Shown here: one piece after another, positions 9,043 through 18,204 of the stretch
Layout: each line of letters starts with the position of its first letter
Numbering within the stretch: the first letter of the stretch is position 1
DNA from: Desulforhopalus sp. IMCC35007
GTDB lineage: Bacteria; Desulfobacterota; Desulfobulbia; Desulfobulbales; Desulfocapsaceae
Assembly (NCBI RefSeq): GCF_005116575.1
Contig: NZ_SWCN01000002.1
Span: 1-64,000, forward strand
DNA length: 64,000 bases
Direction of reading: 5' to 3'
Made by a program: the position numbers and the translations under genes
Notes under the pieces: model-generated
The model's input: only the letters and a program-made list of their open reading frames with translations
Told to the model about the DNA's origin: nothing
The model's database searches: none

Positions 9043-9218
9043 TTTAATTACTCACTCTCTTCAAATATTTTCTGAATTTCCAGTCGTTTTCCAAAAAAAA
9101 CAGGACATAGAGACCACCGATTTTTTATGACAAACGACATCTTTCCAGATAGTATATTGTTTACGGGAAACAAATCCCCTGGTTAACGTATCCTCGCACT
9201 CACCCTGACTATCCCTGT

Positions 9219-10517
9219 ATGAAAGAACACATCAACATCATAATCTGCCCCGACTGTGACCTGCTTTTACCCGAGAAGAATCCGCCTCTGGGCTATTCGA
9301 TTTCCTGCCCCCGTTGCGGTAAAAGGCTCAGAAAACCAAAAAAAGATTCTGTGTCAAAGGCCTTTGTGCTGTCTCTGACCGGATTGCTCATATATCTGCC
9401 GGCCATATTGTTGCCACTCATGACCTTTAAAAGCCTGGGGTTCAGTGATTCGGCCAATGTAATCGAATCGATAGTAAACTTTTACCAAAATGACTACTAT
9501 TTTGTCTCTTTGACGGTATTCCTCTCAGCAGTAGCCCTGCCGCTCATACTGCTTACCATGATGTTTGTCATTAGTTTTAATCTACAGAAAAAGCGCTATC
9601 CCTCCTACCTCGCCCCCCTGTTCAAAACCTATCTCCACCTTGAGGAGTGGGCCATGACTGAGGTCTATCTTCTTGGAATAATGATAACAATTATCAAGAT
9701 GGCGGACAGCTCCGAGATCGTTTACAACGCCGGAATTTTCTGTTTTACAAGCCTTGTCCTTATTTCACTGGCCATCTCCACCGCCATGGACAGAAACTAC
9801 TTCTGGCGGCTCATTGAATATAAGGGTAAGCCACAAAATGAAAGGGCGCCCGTAGCTGCAGAAAACATTTCAGGGGTTACAACGGGACGAGAGCAGAACC
9901 TGACACTTTGCCACACCTGCGGAAAGGTGCTGAGCAGCCACCTCGAAGGACAACACTGCCCCTGCTGTGGTGCAAATATCCACAACCGCATTCCAGCAAG
10001 TGTCAGTAAAACCTGGGCCCTGGTCCTCACCTCAATGATTTTTATCGTTCCGGCAAACATCATGCCGATAATGGAAGTGGATTTTCTTGGGGTCCCTGAC
10101 AGGTCGACTATCCTGGATGGTATCATCTATTTTTTCCAACATGGATCGTATTTCATTGGCCTTGTAATTTTTTCAGCCTCCATTCTCGTTCCGGTTTTCA
10201 AGATCATCGGCCTCTGGATACTTTTACTCTCTACCCATCCAGCGGCCACCCGCTACCTGCGCAATAAAACCATTATGTACAGGTCAATTGCCTTTATCGG
10301 CAGGTGGTCAATGCTTGATATTTTCGTCATTGCCCTCCTGACAGTCCTGGTCGATTTTGGATTTTTCACCTCAATCCATACCGCCCCGGCAGCGACATAT
10401 TTCTGTCTTGTTGTCGCCACAACCATGTCCGCCGCAATAACCTTTGATCCAAGAATTATGTGGGATGACTGCAGTAAATACCAATCAATTTCAACCCTGA
10501 AAACAGATACGCCATGA
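9219..10517 (+). CDS. PqiA/LetA-family inner-membrane protein
   Basis: A 432-residue two-module PqiA-like membrane protein. Each half starts with a zinc-ribbon pair: C10-x2-C13 ... C30-x2-C33, and a second set in CHTCGKVL ... HCPCCG near 230-250. Each ribbon is followed by about four transmembrane helices. In Escherichia coli the LetA/PqiA proteins work with MCE tunnel proteins in lipid traffic between the two membranes. The stop codon overlaps the start of the MCE gene (ATGA), so the pair is translationally coupled. No PqiC-like lipoprotein follows, which favours the Let type. Confidence 0.88.
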   Translation: MKEHINIIICPDCDLLLPEKNPPLGYSISCPRCGKRLRKPKKDSVSKAFVLSLTGLLIYLPAILLPLMTFKSLGFSDSANVIESIVNFYQNDYYFVSLTVFLSAVALPLILLTMMFVISFNLQKKRYPSYLAPLFKTYLHLEEWAMTEVYLLGIMITIIKMADSSEIVYNAGIFCFTSLVLISLAISTAMDRNYFWRLIEYKGKPQNERAPVAAENISGVTTGREQNLTLCHTCGKVLSSHLEGQHCPCCGANIHNRIPASVSKTWALVLTSMIFIVPANIMPIMEVDFLGVPDRSTILDGIIYFFQHGSYFIGLVIFSASILVPVFKIIGLWILLLSTHPAATRYLRNKTIMYRSIAFIGRWSMLDIFVIALLTVLVDFGFFTSIHTAPAATYFCLVVATTMSAAITFDPRIMWDDCSKYQSISTLKTDTP

Positions 10518-13246
10518 AACCAGAACCGGTAGTAAACAAAAATAGAGGTATTTCAGCAATTTGGATTTTACCAATCGTCGCCCTTTGTATCTGCATCTCG
10601 ATCCTCTACTCCAGCTATAAGAATGCAGGAGAAGACATAACTATTTTTTTCGCCGACGCAACAGGACTCACCCCCGGTAAAACCCAGGTCGTCACCAAGG
10701 GTATCCCCATTGGACTGGTTAAAAAAATCACCCCGGATCTTGCTAACCACCAGATCAAGGCAACCGTTAAAATCGACAAGGAGGCAGTGGATTACCTGGT
10801 CGATGATACCCTGTTCTGGATTGTCCGCCCCGAACTCTCAGCCAGTTCGATCACAGGTCTGGACACCATACTTTCAGGGAGCTATATCGGGGTGCAGGTC
10901 GGCAGTTCAAAAAAGAGCCAGAATACATTTAAAGGTCTCTCGTCACCGCCTCCTGTCTCTTCAGAGGCACCTGGTCTGCATCTGCAGTTGAGGGCTGAAA
11001 CCCTTGGTTCCATTCAGGCAGGAACTGGAATTTATTACAGAAATATTGAGATAGGTACAGTCCAGAACTATACCTTGGAAAGGGATCAGAATATCCTTAT
11101 TGATTTTTTTATAGAACCAAAATTCGCCCATCTGGTGAGAGAAGGCAGCAGATTCTGCAATGCCTCCGGCATCCAGTTGAGCGGTAAACTCCCCAACATA
11201 AAGCTTCGTGTTGAGTCCCTGGCATCACTGCTCAAAGGCGGTATCCTCCTCCATACTCCAGACCAGCTTCAGGATAGTCCTCAGGTTATCAACGGCCACA
11301 TTTTCTCACTTTATAAAGACTACGAATCGGCGAATTATGGCATCCCCATGACACTCACCCTTGCCTCAGGAAAGGATATTGTCGAAGGAGCTACCAAGAT
11401 TATGTACCGTGGGCTGGAAGCCGGATTTGTTCAGGAAATAAGCATCGATAACGACGAACAGAAAACAGTTACGGCTCATATATTACTTGATCCAAGGACG
11501 GAAATGATTCTTAAGGAGGGAACAAAATTCTGGATGGAGAAACCAGAGATTACTCCTACCGGGATACAGAACCTGCAACTCCTGCTCGCTGGCGCCTACA
11601 TCACTTTCCAACCGGGTCCCGGGAAGTTCAAAAACCATTTTAATATTCTTACAGAACCTCCCTCAGCGCCACCGTTACGCCCTGGAAAATCGTTTTTGCT
11701 GACCTCTGAGGGCCCCTCCGAGATCAACAAAAACTCTCCGGTATATTTTAAGAACATACCCGTTGGTATTGTCGTCGATGTCAATCTTGCCACCTCTGGC
11801 AAAGAGATCCGTACCCATATTTATGTGTATGAAGAATACCTGCATCTCCTGAGTAAAAAATCTATTTTCTGGATCCATTCCGGAATTGAACTGTCAACCT
11901 CCATTGAAGATGGCATATCACTTTCGACCGGGCCGCTGACCAGGATGTTAATCGGTGGTATCAGTTTCACCACCCCTGATAAACTCGCCAAAAAGAAAAA
12001 CTTCAGCCCCGAAGAAAACCATATCTTCCAGCTCCATGACAGTTACGAATCTGCCATAGCCGATGTTCCGGAACTGCAGCATTCCGGTAAAACAGTCAGT
12101 ATCCTCGCAGAAGACGCAAGTTCCCTGTCCATCGGTGCCCCGATACTTCACAAGAATATTAAAATCGGTATCATTGAGGACTTCAGCCTGACCGGAGATC
12201 AGCAAAGTGTCCTGGTCAAATGTCTTATCTATGATGAATACAAGAATCTCGTCAACAACCAGACCAGATTTTACAACACCAGTGGACTACAGCTTTCCGG
12301 CGGTCTGAGCGGAGTACGTTTCCAGACCGGTTCCCTGCAGTCCATTATTGCAGGCGGCATCGGCTGCTTCAATACGCCTAAAAAATCCAACAGAAAACAA
12401 CCGGGCGAGCCTTATCCGCTCTACAGCGACCTGCAGGAGGCACTGCATGCCGACGAAATTGATCTAACCGTTACCTTTCAGGATACAAAAGGCCTGAAAG
12501 AAGGTTCCTCTGTCCGCTACAAGGGCATTGAGGTGGGTAAAGTACAACACCTTTCCTTTTCTGGAGACCTGAAGACCATTGTCGCCAAAGTTTCTGTCCA
12601 TGAATCACTTAGCGAACTGTTCAGAAAAAACACCATGTTCTGGGTGGCAGAGGCCGAGATAAATCTCAATGGTGTCAAGAACGTTGACACCATTGTCTTT
12701 GGCTCATTTCTCAGTTTTCTCCCCGGAGATGGTGCTCCCAGGAGGAGCTTTGTGGCCCTGCCCGAACCGCCACGAAACAAGATTGCCAACATAAATGGCC
12801 TGGGGATCGTTCTCGAATCCAAGCATCTGGGCTCCCTTTCTCCCGGCTCACCGGTCTATTACCGGCAGGTACTTATCGGCCAGGTTACCGACTACGAGCT
12901 CTCCCCAACCTTTCAAAAAGTGTATATTTTCGTTTCGATCAAAGATCGCTACAGGGCTATCATCCGCAGCAACACCCGGTTCTGGAATGTCAGCGGAGCA
13001 ACAATCGAAGGTGGGCTCTTCTCAGGCGTCAAGGTCTCAACCGAATCTTTGGAAGCAATAATGAAAGGTGGAATTGCCCTTGCCACCCCAGATGACGAAA
13101 AAGTCGGTGCCGCTGCCTCAGCGGGTGCCCATTTCCGTCTGTATGATAAGCCAGAGAAAAAGTGGCTGGACTGGAATCCCGATGTCGTTTTGCTGGAACT
13201 TGAAGAATCAAACAAAATACTTCTACAAAAAAACAATGACAAATAA
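10514..13246 (+). CDS. LetB/YebT-like protein with seven MCE domains
   Basis: A 910-residue periplasmic protein anchored by one N-terminal helix (ISAIWILPIVALCICISIL). Seven MCE repeats can be counted, each with a G..V.YR...IG.V core: examples start near residues 40 (DATGLTPGKTQVV), 155, 280, 395, 520, 645 and 760. Seven repeats is the LetB (YebT) arrangement, which forms a stacked tunnel for lipids across the periplasm; PqiB has three. Its start overlaps the LetA-like gene by four bases. No other Mla or Pqi gene is adjacent. Confidence 0.9.
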   Translation: MKPEPVVNKNRGISAIWILPIVALCICISILYSSYKNAGEDITIFFADATGLTPGKTQVVTKGIPIGLVKKITPDLANHQIKATVKIDKEAVDYLVDDTLFWIVRPELSASSITGLDTILSGSYIGVQVGSSKKSQNTFKGLSSPPPVSSEAPGLHLQLRAETLGSIQAGTGIYYRNIEIGTVQNYTLERDQNILIDFFIEPKFAHLVREGSRFCNASGIQLSGKLPNIKLRVESLASLLKGGILLHTPDQLQDSPQVINGHIFSLYKDYESANYGIPMTLTLASGKDIVEGATKIMYRGLEAGFVQEISIDNDEQKTVTAHILLDPRTEMILKEGTKFWMEKPEITPTGIQNLQLLLAGAYITFQPGPGKFKNHFNILTEPPSAPPLRPGKSFLLTSEGPSEINKNSPVYFKNIPVGIVVDVNLATSGKEIRTHIYVYEEYLHLLSKKSIFWIHSGIELSTSIEDGISLSTGPLTRMLIGGISFTTPDKLAKKKNFSPEENHIFQLHDSYESAIADVPELQHSGKTVSILAEDASSLSIGAPILHKNIKIGIIEDFSLTGDQQSVLVKCLIYDEYKNLVNNQTRFYNTSGLQLSGGLSGVRFQTGSLQSIIAGGIGCFNTPKKSNRKQPGEPYPLYSDLQEALHADEIDLTVTFQDTKGLKEGSSVRYKGIEVGKVQHLSFSGDLKTIVAKVSVHESLSELFRKNTMFWVAEAEINLNGVKNVDTIVFGSFLSFLPGDGAPRRSFVALPEPPRNKIANINGLGIVLESKHLGSLSPGSPVYYRQVLIGQVTDYELSPTFQKVYIFVSIKDRYRAIIRSNTRFWNVSGATIEGGLFSGVKVSTESLEAIMKGGIALATPDDEKVGAAASAGAHFRLYDKPEKKWLDWNPDVVLLELEESNKILLQKNNDK

Positions 13247-13249
13247 CGG

Positions 13250-13951
13250 CTAGCGGCTGGAACAATGCTTTTGCTGCAGGAGGCGAAGACTCGTTTCATC
13301 TTCCAGGGAAAAAGAATATTCAATTGCCTCTCCCGGCCCGGTGCTGTGCACGGGTAAACCACCAAAGCGGGAGAGCAGGTGGCTCAGATCAAGCCGGTAA
13401 ATCAGTGGATTCAATGTTTTCCCAAGCGTATTTTGCCTTGCCATCTCGGCAAAATCAGCAAAATCGCTTCGTCTTTTGTCCACCGCAAATTTTACAGGTT
13501 CAGATACAAAACGCAGACCAAACCGGTCAAGACAGGCCTCGGTGACTCTTCGCTGCAACAGAGCACGGGGAGCATACAAAACAGTATAGGCTTGCAGACT
13601 GTTTTGCATCTCCGCCGGCTTGCTGCCTGCCTCAACTATCTTCACCTCGGCAAAGATTTCTTCCTGCGCTGCAGCAAAGCTATCCTGAGCCTCAGGGACA
13701 GAGAGGTCAAAAGAACTGCAGGAAGACAGGTGTTTCGACAGATTATGGATGAGGCTGTGATCGTAATCGATAAAAAGTGTTCTGTTTTCGTCATCGATTA
13801 CCGTATATCCCGGCGCCAGGTGATAGGAGGTCTTCATCAGCTGCTCAGTATTGGCTGCAGTGAAAGGGTTGATCGTCCCTGCCGGTAGATGTGTTGCCGC
13901 ACCCAGTCCGACAAACAGAACGAAAAAAGTGACCATAAGAAATTGTCGCAT
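13250..13951 (-). CDS. Secreted protein of unknown function
   Basis: A 233-residue protein with a signal peptide (MRQFLMVTFFVLFVGLGAA, cleavage probably near THLPA). No family was recognised. The mature part has two cysteines near the N-terminal third (SSCSSF and EACLDRF) and another at the C-terminal end. Its stop lies three bases from the end of the convergent LetB-like gene, and its start is about 65 bp downstream of the omptin gene on the same strand, with a hairpin between them. It may be read through from the efflux/omptin transcript. Confidence 0.55.
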   Translation of the reverse strand: MRQFLMVTFFVLFVGLGAATHLPAGTINPFTAANTEQLMKTSYHLAPGYTVIDDENRTLFIDYDHSLIHNLSKHLSSCSSFDLSVPEAQDSFAAAQEEIFAEVKIVEAGSKPAEMQNSLQAYTVLYAPRALLQRRVTEACLDRFGLRFVSEPVKFAVDKRRSDFADFAEMARQNTLGKTLNPLIYRLDLSHLLSRFGGLPVHSTGPGEAIEYSFSLEDETSLRLLQQKHCSSR

Positions 13952-13975
13952 AACAACAAAAAATCGGGAATATAT

Positions 13976-13999
13976 GAGGGAGCAGATACCTGCCCCCTC
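13976..13999 (-). terminator. Hairpin after the omptin gene
   Basis: On the minus-strand transcript GAGGGGGCAG pairs with CTGCTCCCTC (one G-U pair) around a four-base loop. The plus-strand version has an A-C mismatch, so the fold favours the minus transcript. It lies 17 bases after the omptin stop. The nearest T-tract is about 13 bases further, so it is either a weak terminator or a 3'-end stabiliser. Confidence 0.4.
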
Positions 14000-14016
14000 T
14001 ATGCATACCCGTTGAA

Positions 14017-15033
14017 TTAAAAGCTATACTGCAGTGAGGCGGTCAGCATCGTTGAAGTCTGATCCATCCCCGCACCATTGTCAAGATAGGTAACCACTCC
14101 CTGATCGTTGAAATGCCATTCACTGTCGCCCTGCATGGTGTCATAGGACTGGTAGCTAAAGCCGATCTCCAGCCCTAATTTTTCAGTCAAGCCAAAGGTT
14201 CCGGTAATATCAAATGCGATGAGATCTCCATCTTCAAAATCGTCATAGGTGACAAGATTTCGCAGATGGTGGTAATCGGTCGCCTCACCCTGGACAAAAG
14301 GAGAATAGATCACACGACCGGCAAGACGAAATCTATGGGTAAATTCCGCCGAAAAACCCAAACCTCCATAAAAGGTATCCATGGTCTGTTCATAGCTGAT
14401 TCCAAGCTCCCCATCGGCAAAAGAACCGGAGTAATTGCGAAAGCCTCCACTGGAATAGGTATAATATCCCCCCCGTGACTCCCAGCCAAAATTATCTCTT
14501 TTGTAGCCGACAATACCGGTAAGAACGACATTATAGTTCTGGAAAAATGAGAAATTGGCACTCACATCAATAATCGAACCATCAGTCACATCAGTATCCT
14601 CATGGTGCGACCAGTCTGTCCACTCATAGCCTGGGACCTGCCAGTCGTAGTCATCCATGGTTCCCTCACCATCTGTGGCTTTAAACCAGCCGTCAAAGCT
14701 AAAGCTCAACCAGCTCCCCACCTGCAGATCTCCGGTGACACCTACCATGTACAGATTATCAATCTCCCAGGTCAACTCGCTTGCCTTGTGATTGTTATAC
14801 TCCGGCCAGTACACAAACTCCTTGGATTCTCCACTCAGATACCCGGCGCCCACCCCTAAGGTAAAACGGACAGGGGCGGATTCTGGTGCAACCACCACAA
14901 CCTCACTGGTCTCAGCTGGCGCCACTGCAACAGGTCCAGCCGCTGAAGCTGATGACAGACCAGCAAACACCATCGCAGTCCCCATGGCCGCGGTAAAGCC
15001 TATACATTTTCTCCCAGCAGATGTTGTTTTCAT
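14017..15033 (-). CDS. Omptin-family outer-membrane protease
   Basis: A 338-residue outer-membrane protein ending in the beta-barrel signature LQYSF with an N-terminal signal peptide. It aligns by eye with OmpT over its length: the LSGESKEFVYWPE opening strand, WTDWSHHEDT, RGGYYTYSSGGFRN and the closing DNGAGM stretch. The four omptin catalytic residues are all present: D128 and D130 (MDDYDW, OmpT D83/D85) and D253/H255 (TDYHH, OmpT D210/H212). Omptins cut between basic residues and destroy cationic peptides; they need lipopolysaccharide. AAAGGAGGGAGA precedes the ATG. The gene starts 21 bases after the RND pump gene, so it probably belongs to that operon. Confidence 0.85.
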   Translation of the reverse strand: MKTTSAGRKCIGFTAAMGTAMVFAGLSSASAAGPVAVAPAETSEVVVVAPESAPVRFTLGVGAGYLSGESKEFVYWPEYNNHKASELTWEIDNLYMVGVTGDLQVGSWLSFSFDGWFKATDGEGTMDDYDWQVPGYEWTDWSHHEDTDVTDGSIIDVSANFSFFQNYNVVLTGIVGYKRDNFGWESRGGYYTYSSGGFRNYSGSFADGELGISYEQTMDTFYGGLGFSAEFTHRFRLAGRVIYSPFVQGEATDYHHLRNLVTYDDFEDGDLIAFDITGTFGLTEKLGLEIGFSYQSYDTMQGDSEWHFNDQGVVTYLDNGAGMDQTSTMLTASLQYSF

Positions 15034-15054
15034 TCTCCCTCCTTTCTTTTGTCC

Positions 15055-18000
15055 TTATATCATACTTCGATTGCGAACTTCCTCTTCCACACTAACAAAA
15101 TACTCACGCATAGTCTCCAGTAAAACATAGACAACCGGGACAAGCATTGTACTTATAAAGGTCGCTGCGACCATGCCGCCTAAAACGATCACCCCAATGG
15201 ATCGCATTGTCATAGCCCCGGCTCCCGTCGCAAATGCAAGGGGCACAACGCCAAAGACAAAAGACAGAATCGTCATCATGATTGCTCGAAAACGAAGGCC
15301 TGCCGCTGCCATGGCGGAATCTACTATTGAAAGCCCCTGTTCTCTCTTCTCCTTTGCCACTTCAACAATGAGGATTGCATTTTTCGAAGAAAGCCCGATG
15401 AGCAGGACAAGGCCGATCTGAGCAAAGAGATTATTGTCGAGTCCCGCCAAATTCTGGGCCAGTAGGGCACCGAGCATAACGAGAGGTACCGGAATGAGTA
15501 TCATGAGAGGTAAAATCCAGCTCTCGTACTGCGCTGCCAGCACCAGATAGACCACAAGGACTGCAAAGGTAAAGACAAAGATCTTGGTATTTCCGGCAAG
15601 TTTTTCCTGATAGGACATCCCCGACCATTCAAAGCCATAGCTTTTATCTGCCGGTAGGACCTCCTCCGCAAGCTCAGCCATGGCCTCCATTGCCTGGCCT
15701 GAGCTGTATCCCGGAGCCGCTGAACCGTTGATATTTATTGAGCGGTACATATTGTAGTGGGGCAGATCGGCCGGGCCGATTATTTTTGTGATGCTGGCAA
15801 CTGAAGCAAAAGGAACCATATTGCCCTTATAATTTTTCACGAAGAGTCCGTTTATATCGCCCGCCTCACTCCTGAAGGCTTTATCCGCCTGAATAAACAC
15901 CCTGAAAACCTTACCGTATTTGGTAAAATCATTGACATAAATCGATCCCATATAGCCCTGCAAGGTCATGAAAATATCTGACACGTCGACCCCGAGGGCA
16001 GCCACCTTTTTCCTGTCGATATCCAGCTTGATCATTGGATAATTGGGCGAATAGGTGGTGTAGGCATGGGTGATGCGTGGATCTCCATTTGCAGCGGCAA
16101 TCAGTTTATTGGCGTAATCGACAAAGGTGTTGAGATCACCTGCCAGATAGTCCTGAAGTCTGAAATCAAATCCACCCACGGTACCAAGTCCCGGAATTCC
16201 TGGCATATTAAAAGCCGCAACAGTGGCGTCGGCAATGGCCATACCTTTTGCATTGATAGCTGCGAGAACACCGTTAATAGAAAGCTCCGGCGTCTTTCTT
16301 TGCTGCCATGGGGTGAGAGTGACAAAGCCAGTCCCGGCACTGGAATCAAGGGTTGAGGTCAGCATATTAAAGCCATCTATGATTACCAGATCTGCAACCC
16401 CCGGAGTCTCCAGAAGCATGTTTTCCACCTCTTTTCTCACCTGGGTTGTTTTACCAAGTGCCGTTCCCGGCTTGAGGTTGAACATTACCAGAAACGAGCC
16501 CTTATCCTCTTCTGGTACAAAACCTGTCGGTGTGACCGTGAAAATATAATAGGTTCCATAAAGAAGCCCCGCAAAAACCAAGACAAGTGGCCAGCGTATT
16601 CTGATGAGAAAAGAAACGATGGCAATATAGATTACGGTTATTTTATCAAAGAAAAGATCAAATAATCGAAACAGCAATAATTTGCCCTGACCATCGGGCA
16701 AGCGCCTGATAATAATAGCACTTAAGGCAGGCGAGAGGGTCATTGCATTGAGAGATGATATGAGCACCGCAAAACAAATTGTCAGGGCGAACTGCCTGTA
16801 AATTGCCCCTGTAAGACCTGGCATGAGTGAGACCGGAACAAAGACCGCAACCAGCACAAGCGTCGTGGCGATGATCGGCCCGATCAACTGGAGCATGGCC
16901 TCTTTTACCACCTGGGGGATGGTCAGTTCCGGCCGCTCAACCATTATCCTTTCAACGTTTTCAACGACCAGTATTACATCATCCACAACAATACCGATGG
17001 CGAGAATAAGACCAAAAAGGGTAAGAAAGTTAATCGAAAAATCTGCGGCAAGCAGTATACCAAATGTTCCCACCAAAGAAACCGGGATGGCCACTGCTGC
17101 AATAACAGTCGGTCGCCATGAGCCGAGAAAAACAAAGACGATAAGAATGACAAGGGCCACAGCAATGATGAGATTCTGCACCACATTTTTAATGGCCACT
17201 TCAACAAATAGAGTGGTGTCATAGGGGATTTGATATTGTACACCTTCTGGAAATCTGTTTTTTAGAATTTCCATCGTTTCTACAATTTTTTTCTTTATAT
17301 CAAGGGCATTAGAGCCAGGAAGCTGATAGATCCCCACCAGTGCTGCGGGCTCTTTGTTAAACAAGGCGTTCCAACTGTAATTTTCGGCACCAAGTTCAAC
17401 GGTGGCGACATCTTTTAAGTACACCAGTGTTCCATCATCTTTGAACTTCACCACAATCTGTTCAAATTGATCCACATTTTCAAGGCGGCTGTCGGTGGTG
17501 AGAACAAACTCCGTCGGCTGATCGAAATAGGTCGGCGGCGCACCAATTTTACCAAGAGCCGCCTGACTGTTCTGGGATTTCACCGCACTAATGATCTCGG
17601 CGGGACTGAGCCCCAGTGCCTGTATCCTGTCTGGGTTGAGCCAGATCCGCATTGAGTATCGTTTTTCGCCCATATTTTCGGCTTTCCCAACCCCTGGAAT
17701 ACGTCTCAACTCATCGATAATATTAATATTTACGTAGTTACTCAAAAAACTGTCGGTATAGCCATCTCCGGTCAGGGTTACAAAACAGACAATACTGGGA
17801 GACTGTTTATCCACTACGACACCAGTCTGGGTCACTTCCGCCGGCAGCTGAGGTGTTGCAACAGAAACTTTGTTCTGCACATCCACTGCGGCAATATCAA
17901 GATCGTACCCCGGCTCAAAAAAGATATTAATTTTACTCGAACCGGAACTGGTACTGGAGGACTGCATATAGATCATCCCCTGGACGCCATTAATTTTGTC

Positions 18001-18201
18001 CTCCAGAGGACGGGTCACCGTTTCTTCAACGGTATAGGCGTTAGCGCCGGTATATGTGGCAGAGACAACCACCGTTGGCGGGGTGACTTCCGGATACTCC
18101 TGAACAGGCAGGATAAAAAGAGAAACAATGCCACCAATGACAATGAGCAGGGAAATCACCATTGCAAAGATAGGCCGTTTAATAAAAAAAACGGAAAGCA
18201 T
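15055..18201 (-). CDS. RND efflux transporter, HAE1 (AcrB/MexB) type
   Basis: A 1048-residue inner-membrane drug/proton antiporter. It opens MLSVFFIKRPIFAMVISLLIV, with the repeated RND architecture: a helix, a large periplasmic loop, five or six helices, then the same again. GIVVDDVILVVENVERI in helix 4 provides the paired aspartates used for proton relay, and the second half has IGLSSKNAILIVEVAKE. It is translated from GGAG just before ATG and starts three bases after the adaptor gene, so the two are coupled. With the divergent TolC gene it makes a complete tripartite pump. Substrates are not predictable. Confidence 0.94.
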   Translation of the reverse strand: MLSVFFIKRPIFAMVISLLIVIGGIVSLFILPVQEYPEVTPPTVVVSATYTGANAYTVEETVTRPLEDKINGVQGMIYMQSSSTSSGSSKINIFFEPGYDLDIAAVDVQNKVSVATPQLPAEVTQTGVVVDKQSPSIVCFVTLTGDGYTDSFLSNYVNINIIDELRRIPGVGKAENMGEKRYSMRIWLNPDRIQALGLSPAEIISAVKSQNSQAALGKIGAPPTYFDQPTEFVLTTDSRLENVDQFEQIVVKFKDDGTLVYLKDVATVELGAENYSWNALFNKEPAALVGIYQLPGSNALDIKKKIVETMEILKNRFPEGVQYQIPYDTTLFVEVAIKNVVQNLIIAVALVILIVFVFLGSWRPTVIAAVAIPVSLVGTFGILLAADFSINFLTLFGLILAIGIVVDDVILVVENVERIMVERPELTIPQVVKEAMLQLIGPIIATTLVLVAVFVPVSLMPGLTGAIYRQFALTICFAVLISSLNAMTLSPALSAIIIRRLPDGQGKLLLFRLFDLFFDKITVIYIAIVSFLIRIRWPLVLVFAGLLYGTYYIFTVTPTGFVPEEDKGSFLVMFNLKPGTALGKTTQVRKEVENMLLETPGVADLVIIDGFNMLTSTLDSSAGTGFVTLTPWQQRKTPELSINGVLAAINAKGMAIADATVAAFNMPGIPGLGTVGGFDFRLQDYLAGDLNTFVDYANKLIAAANGDPRITHAYTTYSPNYPMIKLDIDRKKVAALGVDVSDIFMTLQGYMGSIYVNDFTKYGKVFRVFIQADKAFRSEAGDINGLFVKNYKGNMVPFASVASITKIIGPADLPHYNMYRSININGSAAPGYSSGQAMEAMAELAEEVLPADKSYGFEWSGMSYQEKLAGNTKIFVFTFAVLVVYLVLAAQYESWILPLMILIPVPLVMLGALLAQNLAGLDNNLFAQIGLVLLIGLSSKNAILIVEVAKEKREQGLSIVDSAMAAAGLRFRAIMMTILSFVFGVVPLAFATGAGAMTMRSIGVIVLGGMVAATFISTMLVPVVYVLLETMREYFVSVEEEVRNRSMI

Positions 18202-18204
18202 AAC

